64,000 nucleotides of DNA from Phaeoceros laevis. Lineage: Eukaryota; Anthocerotophyta; Anthocerotopsida; Notothyladales. Below the pieces are notes generated by a model. That model saw nothing but the letters and a program-made list of their open reading frames with translations, ran no database searches and was not told where the DNA came from. The first letter of the stretch is position 1. Each line of letters starts with the position of its first letter. The stretch spans positions 1 to 64,000 of the forward strand of contig JBNGIQ010009000.1 of NCBI GenBank assembly GCA_049999765.1. The letters run 5' to 3'. This document shows positions 22,105 to 33,210 of the stretch, piece by piece. The translations under genes and the position numbers were made by a program.

Positions 22105-23659
22105 CACTGTCCTAGAACCTCCACAGCTACACCCCTGGGGAACGTCGCTACTTCATTTTCTCATCCACACCCCCAGACAGTGCCGCCGTCACAATCCAAC
22201 GTCCACTAGCTGCAGCCGCCTTCCAGGTCCAGGTCATTTCTCACCATTACCGGACAATTTGCAGAAACTAACAGCGGCTTCAATTCCACCACGAAAGAAT
22301 CCCTCACGCGCTCTGACGGAGCCATCACTGGGCTCGGCTGTCTTGGTCGCTGGACTGGAAGACGAACTGCTTCTCCCCGGCAGAAGAGCGGCAAAGTCCG
22401 GGCAACACACGGCAACTTGATCTTGGAAAGGGGAAACTGACTAAGCAGGGGCTCCGGCGGGAAAACAAAAAGCCAGCCCCACAGCCTGTGCACAATGTAG
22501 CTACAACCACATCCTTACAGCAAATGCCTACCAAGGTATACAGACAGGGCTGACCGTCCCTCCAAAAGCTGCGATTTACTGAATGTGTTGATTGACCTAG
22601 TCTCAGCTCATACAAAGCTCCATCCAAACACCTCAGTCAGGGTTATTATTAGCCAAAGATGCGGTTCATGAATAGCGTTCATGAGTACATAATAGCTTAT
22701 CTGGCCTTACAGGAAGGACAGGAATATTGTCCACGGACACCTCACGCTCCGAGACGTTCTAATTGACCTGTACAGTTGCCCGGTAGGTGAAACTCAATGC
22801 AAAGGGAGCACGGCTTGGAGAGTGATGAAGAGTACCTTGGCGGAGCGTGTGATGTAAATGACAGTTTGAGGTGGTTTGACAATAGGACAACCGTCATATT
22901 GTCCAGATCGTAGAAGGAGATCCTCCGCAATGGTAACTTTTTACTCTTACTAAATAGAGTAAAAAGTTACTTCCCACTGTTCTCACTTAGGGTGTCAACG
23001 TGGCATGCTCCTTTTGTTCCACCGAACATTTTTTCTCATATCGACACCGCCTTCGAAGGCCAGAATCTGTTCTGACACAACTTGCTATGATCCCTGCTCT
23101 TTCTCTGCGAGGCAGCGTATTGCTGCATGCAGCGTGAAATGGAAGAAAGATATCACCGTCTGGCAGCTCCAGCTCCTCATATCGTTGCGTGGTCGCAGAA
23201 CAGTTTACTATCGGGCAGATCCGGAAAGTAATGCAGGCCAAGTCAGCCCATCACGCGCAGGCAGGGCATTGAGTACCAGATGCACATCCACATGGAGTCA
23301 TATTGTTCTCTGGAGTGAGTGCAAGGCAGTGATCTAGCTTCCTACCCATTCCCAAGCTTCCTTGCCTTGATCTAGCTTCCTACCCATTGCCAAGCTTCCT
23401 GTGTTGCACAATTGTAAATGGACATAAGCGTGATTGACACTATTGCACATAAGCCACTAGCAACGCATACCATGATACATCCCACTGGAACATTCCTCGA
23501 ATGCTTTCCTTGCGTTCACAATGTCCCCACACGTCCCCAATAAACTGACCAGGCAATTGCCAACAAAGGATCTGATTCATAACCTCATCTGAGCTTCGCC
23601 CTGTATTTCTTGCCTCCTTTTAGGCACTTCACTCTGATGGAGCCTGGACCTACCACATT
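22105..23659. other. Intergenic with hairpin and 38-bp tandem repeat
   Basis: No gene supported. A perfect 14-bp inverted repeat lies at 22933-22970. A 38-bp unit beginning GATCTAGCTTCCTACCCATT starts at 23331 and 23369. Confidence 0.6.
22933..22970. repeat. Perfect 14-bp inverted repeat (hairpin)
   Basis: GTAACTTTTTACTC at 22933-22946 and its exact complement at 22957-22970 are separated by a 10-base A/T-rich loop. It could form a stable stem in DNA or RNA, or mark a small decayed foldback element. No coding region or target duplication was recognised beside it. Confidence 0.8.
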
Positions 23660-24720
23660 CACCTTTGCTAGCATCACACATACTGAAGCGCGCTCACAAA
23701 ATTCCACCATTTCATCCAGGATTTGCTGATACTACAATGCGTTCTGCTTGGCCTTGTGTAGGTTGCAGATTGAAACCATGTTCTTGTGGCACAATCCCTT
23801 GAACACATTCTGCCCATCCAGAATGCTCCCGCACTTTTTTCAATACATACCCAGGAGGGTGCTACCCACGAAGACATCCAAAGAGTATCCTTTCTTGTGG
23901 GCGCCGGCATGTACTGAGCCTTTCTTTCTCAGAGACTCCAATTTGGTGAATTTCCACTCACCATGACATTCTTACATCTCTGCAAGCAGTCCATGTTTTG
24001 AAGTGCATCATCCAGGTCTTCCTCCTGCACTGGTTCATCCGCCTGAAAGCCTCCTCTGCTTGGCCCCGCTTGATGTATGCAGCTTGTATCGCAGTCCTTC
24101 TAACCTGCAAAATGATACTGATGAAGTACATATGGTGGAAGTACTTATCCAGACGTGGTATGGCAACAACAAAAAAGTTGAAAAACTCTTCCAAACAAGA
24201 AAAAGCACTAGTCACTGACTACAAAAGTTCGACGTCCACGCTTTGCCATATTTCATCCCATGCACACGCTTGAAATGCATGTTGGTCAAGTCAAAACACC
24301 TGGAGCAAAGCTTGGTAGGACACTGGATTAACTGCAATTTTCACAAATTTCAGGACATACAGCCCTTGGTTCCAGACATGTTGCAGTAATATGCAACATG
24401 AAGCCCTGCCCACCCCCCGTGCCAATTTGATAGAGTTGTATACCTCCTAAAGACATGCACCAATGTAGCAGGTCAAGGCCTTTTTCCCCTTCCACTATGT
24501 TGCCACATGCTTTCAGTAGGCGGGCGATGTTCAGGAGTTTGACTGCACACCATCCTCCTGCATGCAATCAGAGACGCTTTGAGTGCCTCCGGACATTGCC
24601 CAGACATATATTCTTTGGCAACCTGTAAACTGTGAACTACCTCATGTACATCTTTAAAGCCAGCACACTTCACCAACGAGTACTCCGCATATTCACCAAT
24701 AATCCAGGGCACGCAATCCC
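23660..24720 (-). pseudogene. Decayed PPR gene
   Basis: On the minus strand, PPR-like pieces appear in order but in different frames. They include a region with PEALKASLIACRR (about 24600), NIARLLKACGNIVEGEKGLD (about 24500), TAIQAAYIKRGQAEEAFRRM (about 24100), and DVFVGSTLLGMY followed by a stop and then KKCGSILDGQNVF (about 23880-23800). These match the plant PPR pattern 'VGSALIDMYAKCGSIDDARKVF'. In-frame stops near 23845 and 23755 and several frameshifts show it is dead. The family is inferred from motif rhythm; no start or DYW tail was found. Confidence 0.55.
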
Positions 24721-25193
24721 AGGCTTGGCCAGACGAGCATGCAAGTTGCTTAGCATCAATCAGGGGTTTCCTGTGGATGCACGCGTTTCACACACATCGG
24801 CACACATCCACGAGGTGGCAGTTTCCACCTTTCCAGGACACCCGGGCTGGACAGCTTGGCAGAAAAAATGCCAATGCATGGCTCCCAAGAGCTAGTCGAA
24901 TATCTCCGAGCCTCTCTTGCCCAACGTGCCGGACGACTTGGCAGCAAATCAGACCACCATCCCCTCAGTGACAACTGTTTGAGCTACACCAAATTAGGGT
25001 TCTTCTTCACACTTCTACACGAACGCGAGTTAGCAACGCCACTCTGGCAGTCTTCACTGGAAAGTAATTTATATTTGAATCAACGTCAATGCACTGCCGC
25101 ACTGCCACAGTTCAGTCGAAACGGTCCGTGCTGATCAGCCAACATTTTGCTTGAATGTCGATTCTAACCTAAAAGCATGCAGGTCTTCTCAGA
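24721..25193. other. Intergenic, promoter side of F-box gene
   Basis: No gene supported; 5' flank of the F-box/kelch gene beginning at 25194. Confidence 0.5.
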
Positions 25194-26396
25194 ATGGCAA
25201 AAGTTGACGATGATGAAGGGCAACCAAGTCAGTGCAAGGAAGGGGACCAAGCACTAAGGCATTCTGGTTGTGACGACGCTTCTGCATGGGAGGACTTACC
25301 TGAACAGTTGATCGAAAATGTGCTGGCTTTGCTTCCTACTCCGTGTCTTCTCTATGCGGGCAGCGTCTGTAAGAGATGGAACGCTGTTGTGTCTTCTGCT
25401 CATTTCAAAAAAATGTATATCCAACGTCCTCCGCAGCGGCCCTGGTTAGTGGCCATGGTCGAAGCCAGATTTATAGCCTCGAGCAAATGTCTAGCTTACT
25501 CTCCCGCTGACAACAGGTGGTACAAGCTCCCCTGCGAAGAGATGTGTTTGGATGGTGTGCTGGTGGCAGGCGGGAAAGGACTGTTGTGCTTTCAGAAGCG
25601 TGACTACATACAGCGCAGCCTGATCTTCCGGGTTGCTGATCCAATCACTAAGCGTGTGAAGCGTTTGCCTCCTGTGGCCTTTGACACGTTTTCGTCCTTC
25701 AACAATTCAGTGCATCCCTGGAACTTGTCAGTGGCGTTTCAGGTGGTTGAAACCTCATGTGATGTGTCTTACAAGGTCCTGGTTTTCACTGCTGAAGAAG
25801 ATGTACCTGGACTCAGCATACAGATATTTGACTCCACAGTTGGCAGCTGGAGAGTGTCAGAAGCTTTATGTGCAGTTCCGGCATTGGGAATGCTGAGCTA
25901 TGCTCTGAGCGGAGGTCATGTTTACTTTCTGCTTTTCATTTTTCCTTTGGGAATCACAATTGCTGCCTACAACATCGAGCATGATGTCTGGACAGAATTG
26001 AGAACGCCCATGCTAGAGCGGTTGACAAACTGCAGGCTGGTAGATTGTCAGGGCCAGCTTATGGCAGTGGGGTTTCGGGGAGAAACCCTACGCAAGAACA
26101 GTGTTCAGGTATGGCAGATGAACAAATCAACCAGGGAGTGGGAGCAGCTGGACACCAATGCTCCGCCAGAATTGAGCGTGCACATTTTGTATGCCTGGCG
26201 TGAGAGCCTGGATCAGTGTGCAGGTGGGGGCGAAGGGGAGATATATTTTGTGAAGGGTGACGTAGCAAATCCTCAACCTCTGATGTATGACAATTCCACT
26301 CGTTCTTGGATCACCCTTCCTAGATGCCGTGAGTTGCAGGACATGAAGTTTTTGCAAATGGTCTCATTTGTACCCAGGTGGGGGCTGTCCATATAG
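25194..26396 (+). CDS. F-box/kelch-like protein, group 1
   Basis: Single exon, 400 residues. The F-box (about residues 32-75) reads WEDLPEQLIENVLALLPTP...VCKRWNAVV and would bind SKP1 in an SCF ubiquitin ligase; the rest is a kelch-like beta-propeller expected to bind the substrate. Repeated propeller phrases include AYSPADNRWYKLP, AYNIEHDVWTEL, LVDCQGQLMAVGF and a closing FVPRWG. Two paralogues with the same architecture and closing phrase lie at 37677 and 40610 on the same strand. ATG 25194 gives a short acidic leader similar in length to the paralogues. The substrate cannot be predicted. Confidence 0.92.
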   Translation: MAKVDDDEGQPSQCKEGDQALRHSGCDDASAWEDLPEQLIENVLALLPTPCLLYAGSVCKRWNAVVSSAHFKKMYIQRPPQRPWLVAMVEARFIASSKCLAYSPADNRWYKLPCEEMCLDGVLVAGGKGLLCFQKRDYIQRSLIFRVADPITKRVKRLPPVAFDTFSSFNNSVHPWNLSVAFQVVETSCDVSYKVLVFTAEEDVPGLSIQIFDSTVGSWRVSEALCAVPALGMLSYALSGGHVYFLLFIFPLGITIAAYNIEHDVWTELRTPMLERLTNCRLVDCQGQLMAVGFRGETLRKNSVQVWQMNKSTREWEQLDTNAPPELSVHILYAWRESLDQCAGGGEGEIYFVKGDVANPQPLMYDNSTRSWITLPRCRELQDMKFLQMVSFVPRWGLSI

Positions 26397-28940
26397 TGGA
26401 GCAGGCAGCAGTGGTGGTGGAAGTGACACACGATATTGCCGACACAAGTTTGAGAAGTGAGGGAAGACAGGAAGTTGACTGGAGAAAAACGAGGGCGCGA
26501 GCTGTTCTTCCATTGAAACGGATGGGTGCCAGTTAGAAGAATAAAGTGTCTGTCTGTAAGTAGCAGATTGCTTCATTTGTTGTCATTGTTCTGCAGAAAT
26601 TTCGTTATTCTACTTCTGCTCATGCAACCCGATTGGTTCTGCGAGAATGATAAGTGGAACCTTTTGGTAACCAAGAGTCTTATAATACTCGCAGCTAACT
26701 GGTTTTGAGGCAAATAATGCATGTTCTACAAGCTGATGGCTCCCCTTCAGATTTACTTGGTAGGCTTTCTTCAGAATAAGCTCAGCTTGCTTTGTCTGCC
26801 GACGCACTTTGATGGAAAGCTTGGGGTGTGGACCTGGTGACGAGGTCCGATGTGTGCATGGCATGTTTCAGGGCTTGTGTGGCACGATGTTTATCAACAA
26901 AGCCTTTCCTAACCGCCAAATAAGAGTGTCAAGGGTCAGGTGCGGTGGTGCATGTGATGTTCTGATACAGGAACGTGAATTACACTTTTCCTTTTGTGCA
27001 GGCAAATACGTGGCTTTGTATGCCTGCAGCTGCGTGAAGCCAGAGACCGTGAAAGATACATACTGACCTGTTTGGCAGGCCTTTTACGGGTGTTGTTTTC
27101 TTGGCAGTAGTATATGTGGCCGAACTGGAGCTACGCGTTCCACAGCAGCAAGACATCCATGTACTTACCTTGCCAGTGGTGCAGACGTGGTGGACTTGCT
27201 GTAGTAGCAGGAGTTCGGTGGGAACCCACGTGAGGGCAGCAAGCTGATTGAACAAGGTCCCTTTTATCTAATTGTGTCAAACTGCGGGACAAGTTCCCTG
27301 TCCAGACTTCGATACTTACATACCTCCTGGACAAAGTGATGCGCATGGGCAGGCATTGGCACACAGATTGCATGCTATCAGCACTGTTTATCAGCACACA
27401 AAGACATATGTATCTAGCTACCTCCACATGTATCTAGCTACCTCCACTCTAGGCATCTACGCTATGCGAGACCTTGGGAATTGATTCCGGAATCAGTGCA
27501 GTCTGATTCACAGGATTAGAGATTCCCCTACAGTGACACTCGCATTACGTCGGCTTAGCAAATGATCTGTGTGCTGCAGAGTGTTCCATCATCTGAGGAG
27601 CGACAAGGCAGGACTTGGGTTGCTTGCTCACCATCCCATGGTGATACCAGTCACCACTCACAGACATCGAGATATGAAGCTGCTTTCTTTCCATTTCTGT
27701 GCTATTTTTTTCTGTGGTCCAGCCTCCTGTCTATTTTAGGTGCTTGTCGTGCTCCACAAAGGCCCCACACACGAGAGCCACAGAGGAGAGCCAGGGGCCA
27801 GCAAGCAAGGTTAGCCAATGTTGGAATGAGTTGATCCACACTCCATCCAGCAGCACGGAGCTGCTAATCAGACGCAGCTGTTGTTGCAGTCGGCCAGATG
27901 TCCAGATCAAAGTGACGAAGTGCGTGGTGGGGATGGCTCAAGAAGTTCCTTACTTGCTCATCCTGGCTTCTTCCCTAATGGAATTTAAGGACGTGGGCGG
28001 CACCGCCGGATGCTGACGGCACGACCTGACCTACTGCGGCTCGCCACTGCCTTTGACTTGGAGACGAAGCTTGTATCTGGGGCGGGCGTGAAGCCGGTTG
28101 CTTAGCAGCAGCTGTACAAGTGGCGGAAGCCAGTCTAGTGTGAGTATTTCGTCCTGCCACTTGGAAAGGGGTGTGTGAAGAGCAAGGCGGAGCCCCTGCC
28201 AGCGATGGACGGCAGCAAATTTCTTCTGGCCCGGCTGCAACTGAATGTCAACTGGGCATCAGCAAAAGTTTAAAGAACTACAACTGTCTCGTCTCGAGCC
28301 CGCCGCCTTTGGTGGAGGAAGAGGCTACACCTACTTCCAATTGCGGAAGCTCCTATGGTAGTTGCCGAGCCGGAAGCCATTTTGGAATACCGTGTAAGCT
28401 TATCAGAGTTGATACCGAGAACAGGTGCTCTTGATTCCATGTGGGCCGCCGTATTACACTGCAAATGCCGCTAGCGAGCAGCAATACAGGCACAACAGTG
28501 CTCCGATGACATGAGCTGGAGCTCACTAACGAGTGTCGCCACTGGTTTGGATGGAAAAGAGGAGGACGTATCGTATCGCCGTCGTATAACGCCTACAAGT
28601 AGTAGAGCCGGGTCAGGCCGGTACAAGTGTCAGGGCCGTTGGAAGGCGGACCAGCCTCTCCGGCAGGGCGGTTGATGCAATCGGCTGATGCAATCACGGG
28701 GAAGGGCGGTTCTGGCGCTGTCATCAGGTGACGGAGACGGGGAAGGCAACCGGAAAAGAAAGCGAAATTGCAGGCAGCCTCCTCCTCCCAACGTGGTCTA
28801 ATGACTCTACTCAGTCTGCTCTTCTAAGAGGAACTCCTCTACCCAAGAGGACGAATACGGTGGGACTCAGTGGATGAATACGGTGGGACTCTGTGACCAG
28901 ACTTAACGTAGAAGTCGTGTGCCGCCCGGCACACCACCTC
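26397..28940. other. Intergenic, no gene seen
   Basis: Only random-looking open frames were found. Small repeats: a 19-bp unit GTATCTAGCTACCTCCAC twice near 27409-27447 and a 23-bp unit GAATACGGTGGGACTC twice at 28853-28898, just before the assembly gap. Confidence 0.5.
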
Positions 28941-29040
28941 NNNNNNNNNNNNNNNNNNNNNNNNNNNNNNNNNNNNNNNNNNNNNNNNNNNNNNNNNNNN
29001 NNNNNNNNNNNNNNNNNNNNNNNNNNNNNNNNNNNNNNNN
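28941..29040. other. Assembly gap, 100 N
   Basis: A run of exactly 100 N, a conventional placeholder of unknown true length. Frames reading through it are artefacts. Confidence 0.99.
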
Positions 29041-30850
29041 CCCCGCCGGTCGGGGGGCTAACTAATCCGTATTCGGCGAACTTTGAAGCCCTAATGGATA
29101 GGCTACGGGCAGTGTGCAAGCCGGTAGGATCACCCCACATGGCTGCACCGAAACAACACAAACAGATGGATGTATGTACACAAAGATTGTGGATGGGCTG
29201 CAAATGTCGGAAATAATCGGAGGCAGGGTGTGCGCCACTGTGGCGGGCTTGTGCCGGAAGCCTGTGGGCTCGTGGGAAGGAGGTCCACCACTCAGATGCG
29301 AAGACGAGAATGTCCCTTCTAAGCTGCTGCTGCTGCGCCCAGGTAGACTAGCTCGTATCCCGGGAGGGGAACATATATGTCCTTGGAATAGCATGTCCTC
29401 CCTCACCACGCCTTGCGTTGGCCCCCGGTTCCTTTGCCCTCCAACATTAACCTTACACCAAGCGGCCGACACGTGAGTCCTCTACATTACCCTGGTGCCT
29501 CCTCGTCGTCCCTGGTCGCTCCAAACGTCAACAACTCGCTCCTTCCGGTTCCCCTAAGCCCTTTGTTTTTTTATGTTTTCTTGTTCCCGGCTTCTTACAA
29601 AGTCGCTCATTACCATATGGATCTAGAGCATGTTAGTAAGCTGTGGTAAACCTATATCATCATCACTTGTCATCATCTACTCTCTTATCTATATGGAAAA
29701 GATAAACGGATAGGTATATATTGGGGTCCAAATAACATATATACCCAAGGTGTGACCCCGCACCTAGTGTGGCTATTGAGAGCTAACTATCCAAGATGTT
29801 TCTGTGTAGGGAAGGGTGACAACCTTATTTGCTTCGAGTTTAATGAAAATCTTATTTGCTTGAACTTTAACATGCTTGAAAGCTTAGAGATATCAATCAA
29901 TCCTATCCAATTGCACACCTCATATCTACAAGTGTGGAAGAAAATCCCATAAGTAGGATGTGTTATCTCCCATTTGACTTGTATGAATTTTCTTAGATAG
30001 AGAACATACATTCACAGCCCTGTACTCAATAGATTTGATCTCCATATGACAATATGAGATCTACAGCATTTATGATGTTGTTGCTATGAGGATCAAAGAG
30101 AAAAAGGTGGGCGTTGACAAAGAAAAAAAACAAAAAAAAAAACTTAAGAAAAAAGCCAGCATAGCAAACATGTCATTGAACCATTGAACAGAGCCTTGGG
30201 AAGGGCATTTCAATAACCACCCTTCCTCGAGTCACCCTCACATGCAATTGAGTAGGCTCTTGCATCATAGACAAGCGGGCTGCAAACAGCCTCCCCAAGG
30301 CTTCCAACTTGAGGAGGGGGGGTGCGGAAATTAAGACGAAAAATGAATGCGCACAAAATCGGCTCGATACGGAGCAGTGTACCTCAAGAGGTCTCTGCAA
30401 GTGCACCGAATCCTCTTTCAGACTGGTAGAACATGTCTAGATAGAGCCCGCAGGACAGGACCATATCCACCGGCCCACCTGCTGTTGCCCAGTACATACG
30501 CCGGGTCTGCATGGCGAAACTAGCTGGCGCAAGAATATTCCGGCGTGCCCAGGACTCGCCCCTATTATGTTGAATTTCTCGCCAACCAGGTTGCAGATAT
30601 CGATGCCCGTGCTATCCTTTTTTCTCGTACAAAAGCAACACCCCCGTGTACGTGAAGTACGTCCTTTTTTAGGTTTCGGAGCCTAGTAGTTATACGTGGA
30701 AGTACAGTAATTTGTCTTTAAGTGCATATTCTTCCCCTAAGTACAGACGGTTGTTCCCCCTTTTGTCTGTGGCTTTGATAACCATGAGTGTTTTTTGGAA
30801 ATAGAGCACCAAGAAAATGATAAAAATCTCCAATATTGTATAGTCAACCC
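29041..30850. other. Intergenic between gaps, no gene seen
   Basis: Sequence becomes A/T-rich after about 29600. No coding region, RNA gene or clear transposon end was recognised. Confidence 0.5.
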
Positions 30851-30950
30851 NNNNNNNNNNNNNNNNNNNNNNNNNNNNNNNNNNNNNNNNNNNNNNNNNN
30901 NNNNNNNNNNNNNNNNNNNNNNNNNNNNNNNNNNNNNNNNNNNNNNNNNN
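30851..30950. other. Assembly gap, 100 N
   Basis: A second run of exactly 100 N; true length unknown. Confidence 0.99.
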
Positions 30951-31585
30951 TACAAAAAATATCCATGACTTTTGAGTCCCCATAACTTTGCACAAAGTGC
31001 AAACAAACTTCAAACAAACTAGCTTACAAGTTTGCTAATATGTGTCTTCTGAACATAACATATGAACATAATTAGGGTGCTTAAGATGTGAAGTGATGTG
31101 AGTTTATTCGAGGAGGTTGACACTTTAGAAAATAGAACTTTATGGTAGTCTAATCATGAGGCTAGGTCTTTCAAAAAAAAAAACCTGGAATAAAGGGTAT
31201 CTCCCACAAAACCAATCCATAGACCAATTAACAATAAACCAACCAAGATGCACATGACCCATACATAAGGGAGTAGAGTCATGCATGTGTAGTTTCTAAG
31301 CATATCAATAAACCAAGTGAGACAATATGTCCCCAACAAAACCAAACCTAGATAGCAATAGCAATTGAGCAACATAACCGTGACAATGTCACACCCATGA
31401 ACTGTAAATTGGATAGAAGCACCCATGAATCATAAATTGGATAGAAGTAGTATTTTAACAACATGATCCGGACAATGTTATTTCTTCTTTTAGACAAAGA
31501 TTTAGACATAACAAGACGCGACAAACGACAAGGAGGACACTATGAAATCAGACAAAACAATCCGGTCAACAACGTCACGAGCCAT

Positions 31586-31758
31586 CAAACTTAGCAAACA
31601 TATTAGATGAGTACCCACAGGAGACAACAAAACAAGCAAGCAAACTTAGCAAACATATTGGATGAGTACCCAGACAGGAGACGACAAAACAAGTGAACGC
31701 AAACTTAGCAAACATATTGGATGAGTACCCAGACAAGAGATGACAAAACAAGTGAACT
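31586..31758. repeat. Tandem repeat, three copies of 55-59 bp
   Basis: Units beginning CAAACTTAGCAAACATATT start at 31586, 31641 and 31700. Copies 2 and 3 are more alike than either is to copy 1. There are no spacers, so it is a simple minisatellite and not an array of unique inserts. Confidence 0.88.
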
Positions 31759-32382
31759 TGACCACTAGGGCAAGGCAACAACGTTACCAGCTTATAGACA
31801 AGTAACCAAACAAGAAACCAACCGACAAAGATAGAAAGGAAACATCAACCACCTCAATGTTCTAAGCTATGGAGACACTACAAGTATCGCCTACCCATTT
31901 TCGCCACAAAATGATGGAGTAATACCTTCGGATTAGGTTAGATCTCAACGCTTGAAATCAATGAGATAGACCAAAGCTTTCTCTAAGCTCCCAATTAGGG
32001 ATGCAACCCTGAAAATATTCACAAAAAAGCTAAATACATTGCCAGCTTTTATTTGCACCATAGTGGAAAACATTAGGGTGTTGTTCACCATATTGCTGAT
32101 CGTCTTGATTAGTTTATAGCAATCACTGCAAGTCGTATTGGATGACCATCTGTTTTGTTGTCTACTGATAAAGCGTCGAGGGAAGCCGGCTTGCCTCCCC
32201 GTATACCGGAAATTTTCAGTGAACGAAAAAGATAAGCCCGGGATTCGCCGCTAGGGCAGGCGGAACCTAGTCTGCAGGAAAGGACGAGGCAAACAGGACG
32301 GCCTCACTAGAGGGAGGGCGAAGCTCGGCAGTGGCGCACTGGCCGCCAGGGGCACGAACATCGGAGCTTGCAGGAGGAAGAG

Positions 32383-32389
32383 TATAAAT
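32383..32389 (+). promoter_or_regulatory. TATA box of the SAUR gene
   Basis: TATAAAT lies 327 bases before the SAUR ATG and precedes a CT-rich stretch typical of a plant 5' untranslated leader. The assignment rests on position and sequence only. Confidence 0.5.
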
Positions 32390-32715
32390 CCTTTCTGCGG
32401 CTCCTCATTGCCCTGTGCAGCAATCTCACCTTTCCTTCTTCACTCACCTTCCCCTCCGCACCTCCTGCTCCTTTCTCCTGCCAACCAACCTTGCTTGCTT
32501 GCTTCCTTCCTCGCTCCCGCCGCGGCGCCCCTTGATTCCGCACCTCCGCACCATGCCCGCCCTGCGCCACCTGCCCTACCTCACTGCAGGCGCCAGCAGG
32601 TTCTGCCGCAGCTTCTTAATGTCCTGAATTCAGCTCTGTGAGGTGCGGCGGTGCGGGAGCGGCCGGTAGCTTTGCGGAGAGCTTTGTGTGGAGCATCAGC
32701 AGCAAACCAGCAGCC

Positions 32716-33210
32716 ATGGTTGCCTGCGGATCCCGGCTGGACAGGATCCTGGAGGTGGTGAAGAAGTGGCGCAGGTTCACCAAGCTGAACAGGTCCTTCT
32801 CCTCGCTCTCTTCTTTCAAGAGCTCCATGTCCTCCCGCTCCATGTCCTTCTCATCCGCGTCCTTCACGGACGATATGCGCCAGTCCTCTTGCGACATGTC
32901 CGACAGTGATTTTGAGGATGATAGCTTCTACTGCCCGGAGGATGTGCCCGAGGGCAACCTGGCTGTTTACGTCGGCGAGGAGCGCCGCAGGTTTGTCATC
33001 AGCACGCAGTGGCTCAATCACCGCCTGTTCAAAGCCCTCCTGGACAAGTCGGAGCAGGAGTACGGCTTCCGCCACAAAGGCGGCCTCACCCTTGCCTGCG
33101 AGGTGGTGCTCTTTGAGCACCTGGTGTGGTTGCTCAAAAGAGGGGATCCCGATGCCTGGAATCTGGAACTGGATGCCCTGCTCAGCTTCCACGAGGAGTC
33201 CAAAGACTAG
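32716..33210 (+). CDS. SAUR (small auxin-up RNA) family protein
   Basis: Single exon, 164 residues, intronless as is usual for SAURs, which are auxin-responsive regulators; several inhibit PP2C.D phosphatases to activate plasma-membrane H+-ATPase and drive cell expansion. The SAUR domain covers about residues 76-140: VPEGNLAVYVGEERRRFVIS, then FKALLDKSEQEYGFRHKGGL and the closing CEVVLFEHLVWLL. A basic, serine-rich N-terminal extension (about residues 1-70, with the run SRSMSFSSASFTDDM) precedes it. ATG 32716 is the first in-frame ATG after the leader. Members with long N-termini are the ancient form in early land plants, but that placement is from family knowledge. Confidence 0.94.
   Translation: MVACGSRLDRILEVVKKWRRFTKLNRSFSSLSSFKSSMSSRSMSFSSASFTDDMRQSSCDMSDSDFEDDSFYCPEDVPEGNLAVYVGEERRRFVISTQWLNHRLFKALLDKSEQEYGFRHKGGLTLACEVVLFEHLVWLLKRGDPDAWNLELDALLSFHEESKD

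Larger units (their letters stand above)
30951..32715. other. A/T-rich intergenic, then SAUR promoter and leader
   Basis: No gene is supported. It holds a three-copy tandem repeat at 31586-31758 and, at the right end, the SAUR promoter with TATAAAT at 32383-32389 followed by a pyrimidine-rich leader. One GAGACA (auxin-response core TGTCTC on the other strand) occurs at 31872-31877, too far away to be decisive. Confidence 0.5.

Noticed and set aside
26809-27066. 85-residue plus-strand frame after the first F-box gene
   Set aside because: No recognisable domain, no splice context and no paralogue; treated as chance.
28811-29216. Open frames spanning the N run on both strands
   Set aside because: The frames run through 100 undetermined bases, so their continuity has no meaning.
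30690-31013. Open frames spanning the second N run
   Set aside because: Same reason; flanking residues match no family.
31586-31758. Regularly spaced repeats resembling a CRISPR array
   Set aside because: The whole unit repeats, there are no unique spacers, and the genome is eukaryotic.
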